The notes under the pieces were generated by a model. The model did no database searches. It had not been told where the DNA came from and saw only the letters and a program-made list of their open reading frames with translations. This document shows, in pieces, positions 8,595 to 16,652 of a DNA stretch of 64,000 nt. The stretch lies in NCBI RefSeq assembly GCF_023276435.1, contig NZ_JALLPO010000040.1:30733-94732 (forward strand). Reading direction: 5' to 3'. Source of the DNA: Sphaerisporangium perillae. Its GTDB lineage: Bacteria > Actinomycetota > Actinomycetes > Streptosporangiales > Streptosporangiaceae. Each line of letters begins with the position of its first letter. Within the stretch, counting starts at the first letter, position 1. Made by a program: the position numbers and the translations under genes.

Positions 8595-8961
8595 CCTGCA
8601 CGTCTCCACCGACTCTGCCCAGTTCGCCGCAGAGCGCCATGGGGAGATCGGGCTCCTGAAGCTGAAGGGCACCCTCGACTACACCGTCCGCCAGCCTCTC
8701 GAGGACTTCCTGGACCAGGCGTTCACCCGCTGCGGGCCCGACCTGGTCATCGACCTGCTCCAGCTCGACCTGCTGGACTCCAGGTCCACGGGGCTGCTCG
8801 TGAACTGCTGGAAGCGCTCCAGGGAAGGCGGCGGGTGGCTCGGGCTGGTCGCGGTGCAGCGCAGCGCGGCCAGGGTGCTGTGGATCACCGGCCTGGCCTC
8901 CCGCATCCCGGTGTTCACCACGGTCGAGGAGGCGCTGGCCGCCGCTCCGGCCCACCAGTGA
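8587..8961 (+). CDS. STAS-domain anti-sigma factor antagonist
   Basis: A 124-aa single STAS domain: strands EIGLLKLKGTLDYTV and LVIDLLQLDLLDSRSTGLLV, with the phosphorylatable Ser expected at LDS in the loop before helix 2. The loop (DSRSTG) deviates slightly from the usual DSSG form. The ATG sits inside the 3' end of the phosphatase gene (8-bp overlap), which argues for coupled translation and a one-to-one partnership. In the classical scheme the unphosphorylated form binds a HATPase anti-sigma factor and releases the sigma factor. The cognate sigma factor is not in this neighbourhood. Confidence 0.87.
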   Translation: MSDLHVSTDSAQFAAERHGEIGLLKLKGTLDYTVRQPLEDFLDQAFTRCGPDLVIDLLQLDLLDSRSTGLLVNCWKRSREGGGWLGLVAVQRSAARVLWITGLASRIPVFTTVEEALAAAPAHQ

Positions 8962-8967
8962 CCGGCG

Positions 8968-9393
8968 TCAGACGGCGATGTCGCGCTGGGCGATGACCTT
9001 GGCGATGTGGAGCCGCACCACGATCTGCCCCGGGACGCCGTTGCGCACGCCGAACTCCTCGGCGCGGTCCGCGCCCATGTAGCGCCCGCCGAGCACGGTC
9101 GCCCACTTGATCAGGTCGTCCAGCTCGTCGGTCAGGGTGACCGTGCCTTCCAGCATCACGAAGGCGTACGGCGGCCGGTCCTCATCGACGCACACGGCCG
9201 CTCGGGGGTCACGGCGCAGGCTCTTGGCCTTCTGGCCGGTGCCGCTGGTGGTGAACACCAGGTCGTCGCCGTCCAGGGCGAACCACACGGGGGTCACGTG
9301 CGGCCTGCCGTCCGCGCGCGTGATCGCGACCTTCGCCGTGCGCGTCCCCTCGGTCGCGAACGATCGCCACTCTCTGTCATTCATCAGTTCCAT
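8968..9393 (-). CDS. PPOX-class F420-dependent oxidoreductase (split-barrel)
   Basis: The 141-aa product begins MELMNDREWRSFATEGTRTA and contains VTPVWFALDGDDLVFTTSGTG, KAKSLRRDPRAAVCVDED and the split-barrel end YMGADRAEEFG. This is the small FMN/F420-binding PPOX class common in F420-producing actinomycetes, where members reduce enones or quinones or simply bind flavin. The open frame reaches back to an ATG at 9411, but the MEL start fits the family better. It faces the SpoIIE/STAS pair tail to tail and is followed on its own strand by the acyltransferase gene, which ends about 13 bp upstream of it, so the two may be one operon. Confidence 0.85.
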   Translation of the reverse strand: MELMNDREWRSFATEGTRTAKVAITRADGRPHVTPVWFALDGDDLVFTTSGTGQKAKSLRRDPRAAVCVDEDRPPYAFVMLEGTVTLTDELDDLIKWATVLGGRYMGADRAEEFGVRNGVPGQIVVRLHIAKVIAQRDIAV

Positions 9394-9423
9394 ACCGTCA
9401 CGGTACGGCATGGCCTCGGCGGG

Positions 9424-10167
9424 TCATGCCTTGCGGCGGGCCCGCCGTTCGGCGGCGTCCAGGGCGGCGGCCTCCTCGGGGGTCGGGGCGGCGCCGCCGA
9501 GGTGGGCGGGCTGCCACCAGGCGCCCTCTCCGTCGTCGGGGTAGGTGCGCTGGACCTGCTCCAGCCGTTCGGCCATCAAGGTCCGCAGGCCGGCGGTGAC
9601 CTCCTCGAGGTCCTGGCCGGGCTTGGGGAACAGCGGCTCGCCCAGGTCGATCGTGATGGGGATGTGCCGCTGAGTCAGCCTCTTCGGGCGGCCCTTGGTC
9701 CACATCCGCTGCGTCCCCCACACCGTGACCGGGATCAGCGGCACCTCGGCGGTGGCCGCCATGCGGACGGCACCGTTCTTCAGATCCTTGATGGTGAAGG
9801 ACCGGCTGATGGTGGCCTCGGCGAACACGCCGACCACCTCTCCGGCGCGCAGGTCCGCGACCGCCCGGCCGTAGGCTCCTGCGCCCGCCGACCGGTCCAC
9901 CGGGATGTGGTGCATCGCCCGCATCAGCGGCCCGGACACCGGGTTGGCGAAGACCTCCTTCTTGGCCATGAACCGTACGAGACGGCGGGAGGGGAACGCG
10001 CCGTACCCGACGAAGATGAAGTCCAGGTAGCTGATGTGGTTGCTGACGAGCACCGCTCCGCCGCTTCGCGGCACCCGCTCGGCCCCCCTCACGTCGATTC
10101 TCAGGTCGAGCGCCTTGAACAGCGCGCGCGCCGTCGCGATCACCGGGGGGTACACGATCTCAGCCAT
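9424..10167 (-). CDS. 1-acyl-sn-glycerol-3-phosphate acyltransferase family (PlsC)
   Basis: Acyltransferase motif I is NHISYLDF (HxxxxD form), motif II surrounds RRLVRFMAKKEVFANP, motif III is FAEATISRSF (the actinobacterial variant of FPEGTRS) and motif IV is VPLIPVTVWGTQRMW. Length 247 aa is typical. The enzyme transfers an acyl chain to lysophosphatidate or a related glycolipid acceptor at the membrane. The C-terminus is a charged Ala/Arg-rich tail. The gene lies between two minus-strand genes and probably has its own promoter, as the 70 bp upstream separate it from the TPP-enzyme gene end. Confidence 0.88.
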   Translation of the reverse strand: MAEIVYPPVIATARALFKALDLRIDVRGAERVPRSGGAVLVSNHISYLDFIFVGYGAFPSRRLVRFMAKKEVFANPVSGPLMRAMHHIPVDRSAGAGAYGRAVADLRAGEVVGVFAEATISRSFTIKDLKNGAVRMAATAEVPLIPVTVWGTQRMWTKGRPKRLTQRHIPITIDLGEPLFPKPGQDLEEVTAGLRTLMAERLEQVQRTYPDDGEGAWWQPAHLGGAAPTPEEAAALDAAERRARRKA

Positions 10168-10238
10168 GTCTGCACCGTAACCTACGCATCGGTAACCTGC
10201 GAGGCGGCGGCGAGCGGATCAGTGTCGCGGGAAGCGGG

Positions 10239-11909
10239 TCAGTGGCCTCGGAACGCCTCCTCCAGCCACCAGGAGCCGCGGTCGGCGGTGACCTTGGCGT
10301 GCACCAGCAGTGGCCGGTCGCGCGGGCCGTCCAGCCAGCGCGACACCTCCGCCAGGTCGGAACATTCCCGGACGGTCACCGCCGCGCAGCCGAACCCCCG
10401 GCCGATGGCGGCGATGTCGCGCGGCGGGAATCTCACCTGGTCCAGGGCGTGGCCGTCCGGGCCGAAGTGGTACACCTCGGCGCCGTACGCCTCGTCGTCG
10501 TAGACCACGATCACCATGGGCAGCCCCAGGCGGACGACGGTCTCCAACTCGGCGATGCCCATCAGCGTGCCGCCGTCGCCGAGCGCCGCGACGGGCAGCC
10601 GGTCGGGGCGCGCCAGCGCGGCCCCGATGGCCGTGGCCAGGCCGAGCCCGATGGACTGGAAGCCCTGGGTGAAGCAGAGGCCGTTCTCGTCCGGGACGGA
10701 CAGGAACATCGAGGGGTATCCCATGAAGTTCCCCGAGTCGACGGCGACGACGCGCTCCACCGGCAGCAGGTCGTCCAGGCCGATCGACAGGGTGCGGGGA
10801 TCGATGCGGCCACCGCCGGACCCGTCTGTGTACGGCACGTCCCGCCAGGCGACCTCGCGGGCGATCCGCTCCGCCAGCGCGGGCGTCCGGACCGCGCCAC
10901 CGCCCGCACCGTTCTCGCCACCGCCGGAACGGTCGGCGCCGGAGCCGGCGAGGAGATCGGCGACCGTCCGCGCGGTGGCCGCGACGTCCCCGAGGACGCC
11001 GAGGTCGACGGGGCGGTGCGCGCCCAGGGAGCCGGCCTCGACGTCGACCTGGACGACCGTCGTGGACGGCCCGATCAGCGTGCCGTGCCGCATGGTCCAC
11101 ATGTTGAGCGAGCAGCCCCAGCCCACGATCACGTCGGCCTCGCGGATCAGCTCGGCGGTCAGCGGCGAGGCGAACCCGCCGCTGACGTCGAGGTTCCACG
11201 GGCTGCCCGTGAACAGGCCCCGGGCGACGGCCGAGGTGGCGAGCAGGGCGCCCGTGAGGTCGGCGAGCGTCTCGAGCTCGCGTCGCGCGTGCCTCGCCCC
11301 CCGCCCGGCGACGAAGACGGGACGCCGCGCCCCGGCGAGCACCCCCGCCAGCTCCGCCGCCGCTTCGGCGGACGGCTCCAGGGCGGGCTCCCCCGGTGAG
11401 AGGTACGGGACCGTGAGATCGTCCTCGACGTGCTCGGCCTGCACGCCCAGCGGGAGGTTGAGCAGAACGGTCCTGCGCCCCTCCGCCGCGAGCCGCCAGG
11501 CCCGTACGGTGTCGGCGACGGCGGTCACGGCCGACTCCACCCGCTCGGGCACCGCGCCGACCGCCTCGGCCAGGGCGCTCTGGTCGATGTGGAAGTTCGA
11601 CCGCGGCTCCAGCACCTCGGCGGCCAGGACGAGCAGCGGCGTTCGGCTCTTGGCGGCCTCGGTGATCCCGGTCATCGCGTTGGTCAGGCCCGGTCCCTGG
11701 TGGACGCTGAGGACGCCGACGGTGCCGCTCATGCGGGCGTAGGCGTCCGCCATGGTGGCCGCGCCGCCCTCGTGGCGCGCGGCGACGAAGCGCACGCCGT
11801 GCTTCACCAGGGCGTTGGTGACGTGGAAGTTGCCGCTGCCGACCACGCCGAAGGCGGTGCTCACGCCGAGCCCCGCCAGGACCTCGCCGACAGCGTGAGC
11901 GACGATCAT
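10239..11909 (-). CDS. thiamine pyrophosphate-dependent enzyme (acetolactate synthase/benzoylformate decarboxylase-like)
   Basis: A 556-aa three-domain TPP enzyme. The N-terminal PYR domain has the catalytic Glu in ARHEGGAATMADAYARMSG, and the middle domain is Rossmann-like (PVFVAGRGARHARRELETLA). The C-terminal PP domain has the TPP motif starting GDGGTLMG and ending YDDEAYGAE, where the usual Asn-Asn pair is replaced by Asp. Such changes are common outside true acetolactate synthases. The ATG overlaps the stop of the cyclase gene (ATGA), so the two are translationally coupled. Together they suggest decarboxylation or C-C cleavage of a 2-oxo acid whose ring or amide is opened by the cyclase-family hydrolase. 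Substrate unknown. Confidence 0.85.
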   Translation of the reverse strand: MIVAHAVGEVLAGLGVSTAFGVVGSGNFHVTNALVKHGVRFVAARHEGGAATMADAYARMSGTVGVLSVHQGPGLTNAMTGITEAAKSRTPLLVLAAEVLEPRSNFHIDQSALAEAVGAVPERVESAVTAVADTVRAWRLAAEGRRTVLLNLPLGVQAEHVEDDLTVPYLSPGEPALEPSAEAAAELAGVLAGARRPVFVAGRGARHARRELETLADLTGALLATSAVARGLFTGSPWNLDVSGGFASPLTAELIREADVIVGWGCSLNMWTMRHGTLIGPSTTVVQVDVEAGSLGAHRPVDLGVLGDVAATARTVADLLAGSGADRSGGGENGAGGGAVRTPALAERIAREVAWRDVPYTDGSGGGRIDPRTLSIGLDDLLPVERVVAVDSGNFMGYPSMFLSVPDENGLCFTQGFQSIGLGLATAIGAALARPDRLPVAALGDGGTLMGIAELETVVRLGLPMVIVVYDDEAYGAEVYHFGPDGHALDQVRFPPRDIAAIGRGFGCAAVTVRECSDLAEVSRWLDGPRDRPLLVHAKVTADRGSWWLEEAFRGH

Positions 11910-12679
11910 CGTTCGACGAGCGCCAGGACGCGGACCGGGCTGCCCGAGCCGCCCACGATGGGAAGCGGCGGGGCGAGGACCACGGCCCCGGTGGCGGGCA
12001 GCCGGTCGAGGTTGCGGAGCTGGGTCAGCCCGTACTTCCCGGCGCCGAGCAGGAAAGAATGACAGGGGAAGGCCGGATCGAAGGAGTGTGCGGCTCCGGC
12101 GTCCGTACCGACGGTCTCCACACCGAGCCCGGTGATCGGGGTCTCCTCGGCCAGCCACCTCGCGCACTCCACCGAGATGCCCGGGGTGTGCGGGCCGGTC
12201 TCGTCGGCGTTGAGGAAGCCCGCCTGGTCGTTGGCGCGGCTGTCCCAGCCGGTGCGGTAGAGCACCCAGCCGCCGTCGGGCAGCTGGCCGTGGGCCTTCT
12301 CCCACGCCTTGACGTGCTCGATCTCCAGCAGGAAGTCGGGGTCGCCCGCGGCGTGCCCGGCGAAGTCGAGCACCACGGCGGGAGCGATCAGGCGCGCGGC
12401 CGGCACCTGGGAGACGTCCTCGCCGTCGCGCCCGGTGATCCAGTGGACCGGCGCGTCGAAGTGGGTGCCGGTGTGCTCGCCGGTGGTGATGTCGTTCCAG
12501 TACCAGGCGGGGCCACGGTCGTCGTACCGGCTGATCTCGGTGAGCTGGAAGGGCACCGTGTTGCCGAACGGCTCGGGCAGCATGAGGATCGGCGTCTCCG
12601 AGCTCAGTGGCGCGGTGAGGTCGATCACCTCGATCGCACCGTTCCGGATCCCGTCGACGAGACTGCTCAACACCGACAT
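11906..12679 (-). CDS. cyclase family protein (kynurenine formamidase-like metal hydrolase)
   Basis: The signature HTGTHFDAPVHW (HxGTHxDxPxH) is the metal-binding site of the cyclase/kynurenine formamidase family, and a late acidic-His segment (VGTDAGAAHSFDPAFPCH) completes it. The start region VIDLTAPLSSETPILMLPEP is also typical. Length (257 aa) is normal. Family members hydrolyse amides or cyclic compounds, such as N-formylkynurenine, isatin or polyketide-like rings. It is the first gene of a two-gene operon with the TPP enzyme (4-bp ATGA overlap), which points to a small catabolic pair rather than to tryptophan degradation; no other kynurenine gene is nearby. Confidence 0.88.
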   Translation of the reverse strand: MSVLSSLVDGIRNGAIEVIDLTAPLSSETPILMLPEPFGNTVPFQLTEISRYDDRGPAWYWNDITTGEHTGTHFDAPVHWITGRDGEDVSQVPAARLIAPAVVLDFAGHAAGDPDFLLEIEHVKAWEKAHGQLPDGGWVLYRTGWDSRANDQAGFLNADETGPHTPGISVECARWLAEETPITGLGVETVGTDAGAAHSFDPAFPCHSFLLGAGKYGLTQLRNLDRLPATGAVVLAPPLPIVGGSGSPVRVLALVER

Positions 12680-12751
12680 CTCTTGCCTCCCACTCGTGCT
12701 CGTACGGACCGATACTCCTCCCTCCGGCCGCCTTGCGTCATCATCCGTGGC

Positions 12752-12975
12752 TCACTTGATGCCGGAGAAGCTCATGGTGGCCACGAAGTGGCGCCGCGAA
12801 TATCAGCGCCGTGGGCATCAGGATGCGGGCTCGACAGGCCCTCGGCCGCGTCCACCATGAGCACCTGCGACGACGGCCGCTCGCCCGTACGCGACCGCCG
12901 CGCCGTATCCGGAGTGGAGGGTAGACCACGGCGGGAAGCCCGATGCCACCCCAGATCGAGATGACGACGAGCACG
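12752..12975 (-). pseudogene. decayed sugar ABC-transporter permease
   Basis: On the minus strand one frame reads [21 protein letters not shown], as in the membrane helix before the EAA loop of carbohydrate ABC permeases. Another frame, ending at a TGA, reads RRHFVATMSFSGIK, which matches the usual QRYFVxGxxxGxVK C-terminus. The EAA loop between them is missing and the frames do not join, so this is a deleted and frameshifted remnant. It sits just upstream of dhaK and may include the dha promoter region. No other gene is seen between 12680 and 13052. Confidence 0.38.
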
Positions 12976-13052
12976 AGCACGGTGCTTGCCGGGAGTCGCG
13001 AACGGGGAGAGATTGGCCGGAGAGACCACCAACGCAAGGCGAGGTCTGGGTC

Positions 13053-14045
13053 ATGAAGAAGCTCATCAACAGCGCGGACTCCGTCGTGACCGACGCGCTC
13101 GCCGGAATGGCCGAGGCCCACCCCGGCCTCCGGGTCGATCGGGACAACAAGGTCGTGTACCGCCGGCAGGGGCCCACGCCGGGCAAGGTGGGGCTGGTGT
13201 CCGGCGGCGGCTCCGGCCACGAGCCGCTGCACGCGGGCTTCGTCGGGTACGGCATGCTCGACGCGGCCTGCCCGGGAGAGATCTTCACCTCCCCGGTGCC
13301 GGACCAGGTCATGACGGCCACCCAGGGCGTCGACGGCGGCGCCGGGGTGCTACACATCGTCAAGAACTACACCGGCGACGTGATGAACTTCGAGATGGCC
13401 GCCGAGCTGTGCGCCGAGGAGGGCATCGAGGTGACCTCGGTGCTGGTCAACGACGACGTGGCGGTCAAGGACTCCCTCTACACGGCCGGGCGGCGCGGCA
13501 CCGGCGCGACCGTCTTCGTGGAGAAGATCGCCGGAGCGCTCGCCGAGACCGGGGCGTCCCTGGCCGAGGTGGCCAGGATCGGCGGGCAGGTCAACACGCT
13601 CAGCAGGTCCTTCGGCGTGGCACTCTCCCCGTGCACCGTGCCGGCGGCGGGCAAGCCGACCTTCGACCTCAGCGACAACGAGATCGAGTTGGGCATCGGC
13701 ATCCACGGCGAGCCGGGCCGGACCCGCGCGCCGGCCGCACCCGCACGGGAGCTGGCGCGCATCGCCATGGACGCCGTCCACGCCGACCTGCCGCTCTCCG
13801 GCGACACGCTGGTGATGGTGAACGGCATGGGCGGCACGCCGCTCATCGAGCTGTACGTGGTGTTCGCCGAGGTCGCCGCGTACCTGCGGGAGAAGGGGGC
13901 GTCACCCACGCGCAGCCTGGTGGGAAACTACATCACGAGCCTGGACATGCAGGGCTTCTCGGTGACCGTGTGCCGGCTGACCGACGAGCTGACCCGGCTC
14001 TGGGACGCCCCCGTGCAGACCCCTGCCCTGCGCTGGGGCCGGTGA
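13053..14045 (+). CDS. dhaK: PTS-type dihydroxyacetone kinase, substrate-binding subunit DhaK
   Basis: The 330-aa product has the DhaK signature [19 protein letters not shown], the substrate-pocket region [12 protein letters not shown], and [10 protein letters not shown]. The His in that last motif binds dihydroxyacetone covalently as a hemiaminal in characterised enzymes. It works with DhaL (ADP carrier) and DhaM (phosphohistidine donor) to make dihydroxyacetone phosphate in the cytosol, with phosphate from PEP through EI and HPr. The start has the ribosome site GGCGAGG upstream of ATGAAGAAG. It is the first gene of dhaKLM; a 78-bp gap separates it from dhaL. No dedicated DhaR/DhaS regulator is adjacent. 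Confidence 0.93.
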   Translation: MKKLINSADSVVTDALAGMAEAHPGLRVDRDNKVVYRRQGPTPGKVGLVSGGGSGHEPLHAGFVGYGMLDAACPGEIFTSPVPDQVMTATQGVDGGAGVLHIVKNYTGDVMNFEMAAELCAEEGIEVTSVLVNDDVAVKDSLYTAGRRGTGATVFVEKIAGALAETGASLAEVARIGGQVNTLSRSFGVALSPCTVPAAGKPTFDLSDNEIELGIGIHGEPGRTRAPAAPARELARIAMDAVHADLPLSGDTLVMVNGMGGTPLIELYVVFAEVAAYLREKGASPTRSLVGNYITSLDMQGFSVTVCRLTDELTRLWDAPVQTPALRWGR

Positions 14046-14123
14046 CGGCGGCCGCCCCGCCCCTCCGAGCAAGGCACACCCCCGACAGGACGACCCGCAG
14101 CCGCCTTCAGGAGCCACAGTCTC

Positions 14124-14876
14124 ATGGACGCCAAGTTCTTCACCGCCTGGATCGAGGAGACGGCGCGGGTCATCGCCGCCAATCGCGACCACCTGACCCG
14201 GCTCGACGCCGCGATCGGCGACGCCGACCACGGGACCAACCTGGACCGGGGCTTCGCCGCCGTCCGCGAGGCCCTGGCCGCCAGGCCGGCGGGCACCCCC
14301 GGAGACGTCCTCACCCTCACCGGCACGACGCTCATCCGCAAGGTCGGCGGCGCGTCCGGCCCCCTGTACGGCACCGCCTTCCGCCAGATGGGCACCGCCC
14401 TCAACGCCGCCGCCCAGCCCGCCCCGCCACCCGCGGACGCCCCGCCGCCCGGGAACGCCGGGGCCGTCCCACCGGCCGGGGACGCCGGGACCACCACTGC
14501 GCCGGGCGCCGAGGGCGTCACCGCACCCGCCGGCGGTGGCGAGGTGACGCTCTCCGAACTGGCCGCCGCGTTCGAGGCGGCGCTCGCCGGGGTGCGCAGG
14601 CTCGGCGGGGCCGCCGAGGGCGACAAGACCATGGTGGACGCCCTCGCCCCCGCGACGCGCGCGCTGGCGGTCGCCGCGAACGGCGGGATGAAGCCCGAAG
14701 AGGCACTGGACGCCGCCCTCGCCGCCGCCGAGGAGGGCGCGCAAGCGACGATCCCGCTCCAGGCCCGCAAGGGACGCGCCAGCTACCTGGGCGAGCGGAG
14801 CATCGGGCACAAGGACCCGGGCGCCGCCTCCACCGCGCTCATCTTCGCCGCCCTGCGCGCGGTGGCCGCCGGATGA
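14124..14876 (+). CDS. dhaL: dihydroxyacetone kinase ADP-binding subunit DhaL
   Basis: DhaL motifs are complete: LDAAIGDADHGTNLDRGF (metal-binding Asp residues), KVGGASGPLYGTAF, GDKTMVDALAP and the C-terminal SYLGERSIGHKDPGA. DhaL holds ADP-Mg tightly and passes phosphate from DhaM to the DhaK-bound substrate. At 250 aa it is longer than the usual 210. The excess is a Pro/Ala/Gly-rich insert of about 45 residues after FRQMGTALNAAAQ, just before the VTLSELAAAF helix, which looks like a low-complexity expansion in a surface loop. Its stop overlaps the first of two minicistrons that lead to dhaM. Confidence 0.92.
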   Translation: MDAKFFTAWIEETARVIAANRDHLTRLDAAIGDADHGTNLDRGFAAVREALAARPAGTPGDVLTLTGTTLIRKVGGASGPLYGTAFRQMGTALNAAAQPAPPPADAPPPGNAGAVPPAGDAGTTTAPGAEGVTAPAGGGEVTLSELAAAFEAALAGVRRLGGAAEGDKTMVDALAPATRALAVAANGGMKPEEALDAALAAAEEGAQATIPLQARKGRASYLGERSIGHKDPGAASTALIFAALRAVAAG

Positions 14877-14905
14877 CCATCCCTGAGACGGCGGTGGCCG
14901 GATGA
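14873..14905 (+). CDS. minicistron 1 between dhaL and dhaM (10 codons)
   Basis: Reads MTIPETAVAG-stop. Its ATG overlaps the dhaL stop (ATGA), and its stop overlaps the ATG of the next minicistron in the same way. It is the first of three near-copies of the dhaM start region at exact 29-bp spacing. Whether the peptide is made or only keeps ribosomes moving is unknown. Confidence 0.4.
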   Translation: MTIPETAVAG

Positions 14906-14934
14906 CCGTCCTGGACAGAGCGGTGACCGGATGA
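14902..14934 (+). CDS. minicistron 2 between dhaL and dhaM (10 codons)
   Basis: Reads MTVLDRAVTG-stop, with ATGA overlaps to minicistron 1 upstream and to dhaM downstream. It is the second 29-bp repeat copy. A ribosome finishing dhaL could pass through both by termination-reinitiation before reaching dhaM. Confidence 0.4.
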   Translation: MTVLDRAVTG

Positions 14935-15323
14935 CCATCCCCGAAAAGCAGGTCGGCATCGTCCTGGTCTCCCACAGCGAAGCCCTGGCGCGGGAGGCCG
15001 CCGCCATGGCCGTGCAGATCGCTGGCCCGCACGTCCACGTCGCGCCCGCCGGCGGCACCGACGACGGCGGCTGCGGCACCAGCGCCGACAAGGTGGCCGC
15101 CGCCATCGAGCAGGTCGACCAGGGGATCGGGGTGGTGCTCATCCCCGACCTGGGCAGCTCGGTGCTCACCGCCCGCCTGTTCGAGCAGCCGGATTCGATC
15201 GTCATCGCCGACGTCCCCTTCGTCGAGGGCGCCATCTCCGCCGCCGTCCTCGCCGGCACCGGGGCCACGCTCGCGACCGTCCTCATCGCCGCCCAGGAAG
15301 CCAGGGAGTACCGGAAACTCTGA
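14931..15323 (+). CDS. dhaM: dihydroxyacetone kinase phosphotransfer subunit DhaM (EIIA-Man-like)
   Basis: A 130-aa single EIIA-mannose-like domain: VGIVLVSHSEALAREAAAMA carries the phospho-accepting His in SHS, and GIGVVLIPDLGSSVLTARL and VEGAISAAVLAGTGATL follow. This is the short DhaM form without fused HPr or EI domains, so general PTS proteins must supply phosphate. It ends the dhaKLM operon. Translation is probably coupled to dhaL through the two overlapping minicistrons. The product has a conspicuous GGTDDGGCGTSADKV loop, which is the normal substrate-side loop of the family. Confidence 0.9.
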   Translation: MTIPEKQVGIVLVSHSEALAREAAAMAVQIAGPHVHVAPAGGTDDGGCGTSADKVAAAIEQVDQGIGVVLIPDLGSSVLTARLFEQPDSIVIADVPFVEGAISAAVLAGTGATLATVLIAAQEAREYRKL

Positions 15324-15344
15324 CCCCGCCGCCCGGCGGTCACC

Positions 15345-16565
15345 TCACGGTGTGTCCCACAGGTCGGTGCTGTGTGCGTCGACCAGAGCGCGGACGCGGG
15401 TCAGGAGCTCGGCGGCGGGCACGGCGTCCAGGCGGCGCCCGTCGCGCAGGCGCAAGGCGACCTGGTCGCCGGCGGCCTCCTTGGCGCCGATCACCGCCTG
15501 GTAGGGCACGAGCCGGGCGGCCCGCACGCGGGCGCCCAGGGTGCCGTGCTCCGGCCCGGCGATCTCGGCGCGCAGCCCTTGGGCGGCGCATCGTCCTACG
15601 AGGGCGGCGGCCTGCGGCAGTTCGTCGTCGGAGACCGGCAGGACCACCACCTGGGTGGGGGCGAGCCAGGCGGGGAAGGCGCCGCCGTGCAGTTCGATGA
15701 GGTGGGCGACGGCCCGCTCCACGCTGCCGATGATGCTGCGGTGGACCATGACCGGCCGATGCTTGGCGCCGTCGGGGCCGATGTAGTGCAGGCCGAACCG
15801 CTCCGGCTGGTGGAAGTCGACTTGGACGGTGGACAAGGTGGCCTCACGGCCGGCACTGTCGGCGATCTGGACGTCGATCTTGGGGCCGTAGAACGCCGCC
15901 TCGCCTTCGGCGGCCTCGTACTCGACGCCGGACGCGTCGAGGACCTCGGTCAGCAGGGCGGCGGCCCGCCGCCACATCTCAGGGCCGGCGACGTACTTCC
16001 CGCCCGGCCCCGGCAGGGAGAGCCGGTAGCGGGCCGAGCGGATGCCGAGAGCGCCATAGGCCCGCCGGATCAGCTCAAGGGCCGCCCGCGCCTCGCCTGC
16101 GGCCTGGTCCAAGGTGCAGAAGATGTGCGCGTCGTTCAGCTGGATCGCCCGTACCCGGGTCAGCCCGCCGAGCACTCCGGACAGCTCGGAGCGGTACATG
16201 CCTCCGAGCTCGGCCATCCGCAGGGGCAGCTCCCGGTAGCTGTGGGAGCGGGAGCGGTAGATCAGGGCATGGTGCGGGCACAGGCTCGGCCGCAGGACGA
16301 CCTGCTCTCCCCCGAGATCCATCGGGGGGAACATGTCGTCGCTGTAGTGGGACCAGTGCCCGGAGATCTCGTACAGTTCCCGCTTGCCCAGCACGGGCGA
16401 GTACACGTGCCGGTAGCCGGCCCGGCGCTCGGCGTCGCGGATGTACTCCTCCAGGGCGTGCCGCACCACCGCGCCGTCGGGCAGCCAGTACGGCAGCCCC
16501 GCGCCGATCAGCGGGTCGGTGTCGAACAGCTCGAGCTCGCGGCCGAGCTTGCGGTGATCGTGCAT
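15345..16565 (-). CDS. short threonyl-tRNA synthetase lacking TGS and editing domains
   Basis: The 406-aa product covers only the class II catalytic core and the anticodon-binding domain of ThrRS. The full bacterial enzyme is near 640-680 aa with N-terminal TGS and editing domains. The three zinc/threonine ligands of ThrRS are present: Cys96 (LRPSLCPHHA), His147 (LNDAHIFC) and His275 (PVMVHRSIIGS). Motif 2 reads YRSELSGVLGGLTRVR. The ATG at 16565 is chosen for GAGGAGA 5-6 nt upstream. Such short forms occur as second copies, sometimes as resistant variants against ThrRS inhibitors or as conditionally expressed enzymes. The leader peptide and hairpin upstream point to attenuation by threonyl-tRNA supply. 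Confidence 0.88.
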   Translation of the reverse strand: MHDHRKLGRELELFDTDPLIGAGLPYWLPDGAVVRHALEEYIRDAERRAGYRHVYSPVLGKRELYEISGHWSHYSDDMFPPMDLGGEQVVLRPSLCPHHALIYRSRSHSYRELPLRMAELGGMYRSELSGVLGGLTRVRAIQLNDAHIFCTLDQAAGEARAALELIRRAYGALGIRSARYRLSLPGPGGKYVAGPEMWRRAAALLTEVLDASGVEYEAAEGEAAFYGPKIDVQIADSAGREATLSTVQVDFHQPERFGLHYIGPDGAKHRPVMVHRSIIGSVERAVAHLIELHGGAFPAWLAPTQVVVLPVSDDELPQAAALVGRCAAQGLRAEIAGPEHGTLGARVRAARLVPYQAVIGAKEAAGDQVALRLRDGRRLDAVPAAELLTRVRALVDAHSTDLWDTP

Positions 16566-16605
16566 CGTGGTCTCCTCGCGGACTACGGGGCGAGTGACCA
16601 CACGG

Positions 16606-16637
16606 CGAAGCCCCGGGGCACTCGCCCCGGGGCTTCG
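16606..16637 (-). terminator. attenuator-like hairpin in the ThrRS leader
   Basis: A perfect 14-bp stem with a 4-nt loop (GAGT on the transcript), about 40 nt upstream of the ThrRS start. The 5' arm is CGAAGCCCCGGGGC. There is no U tract. Its 5' arm can pair instead with GUCCCGG (16667-16661) in the leader-peptide region, which would prevent the hairpin. Confidence 0.6.
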
Positions 16638-16652
16638 GACTGAGAACATCTG

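Larger units (their letters stand above)
14866..14952. repeat. 29-bp tandem repeat, three copies, at the dhaL-dhaM junction
   Basis: The unit carries a GGTGRCCGGATGACC-like core, with its ATGs at 14873, 14902 and 14931. Because 29 is not a multiple of 3, each copy opens a new frame that is closed by the TGA inside the next ATGA. Confidence 0.75.

Noticed and set aside
10239..12305. 688-codon fused reading of cyclase region and TPP enzyme
   Set aside because: The upstream part is the wrong frame of the cyclase gene; the ATGA overlap gives the natural TPP-enzyme start.
12741..13363. Minus-strand frames over dhaK start
   Set aside because: Beyond the permease-like pieces they are shadows of dhaK with Ser/Pro/Arg-rich products.
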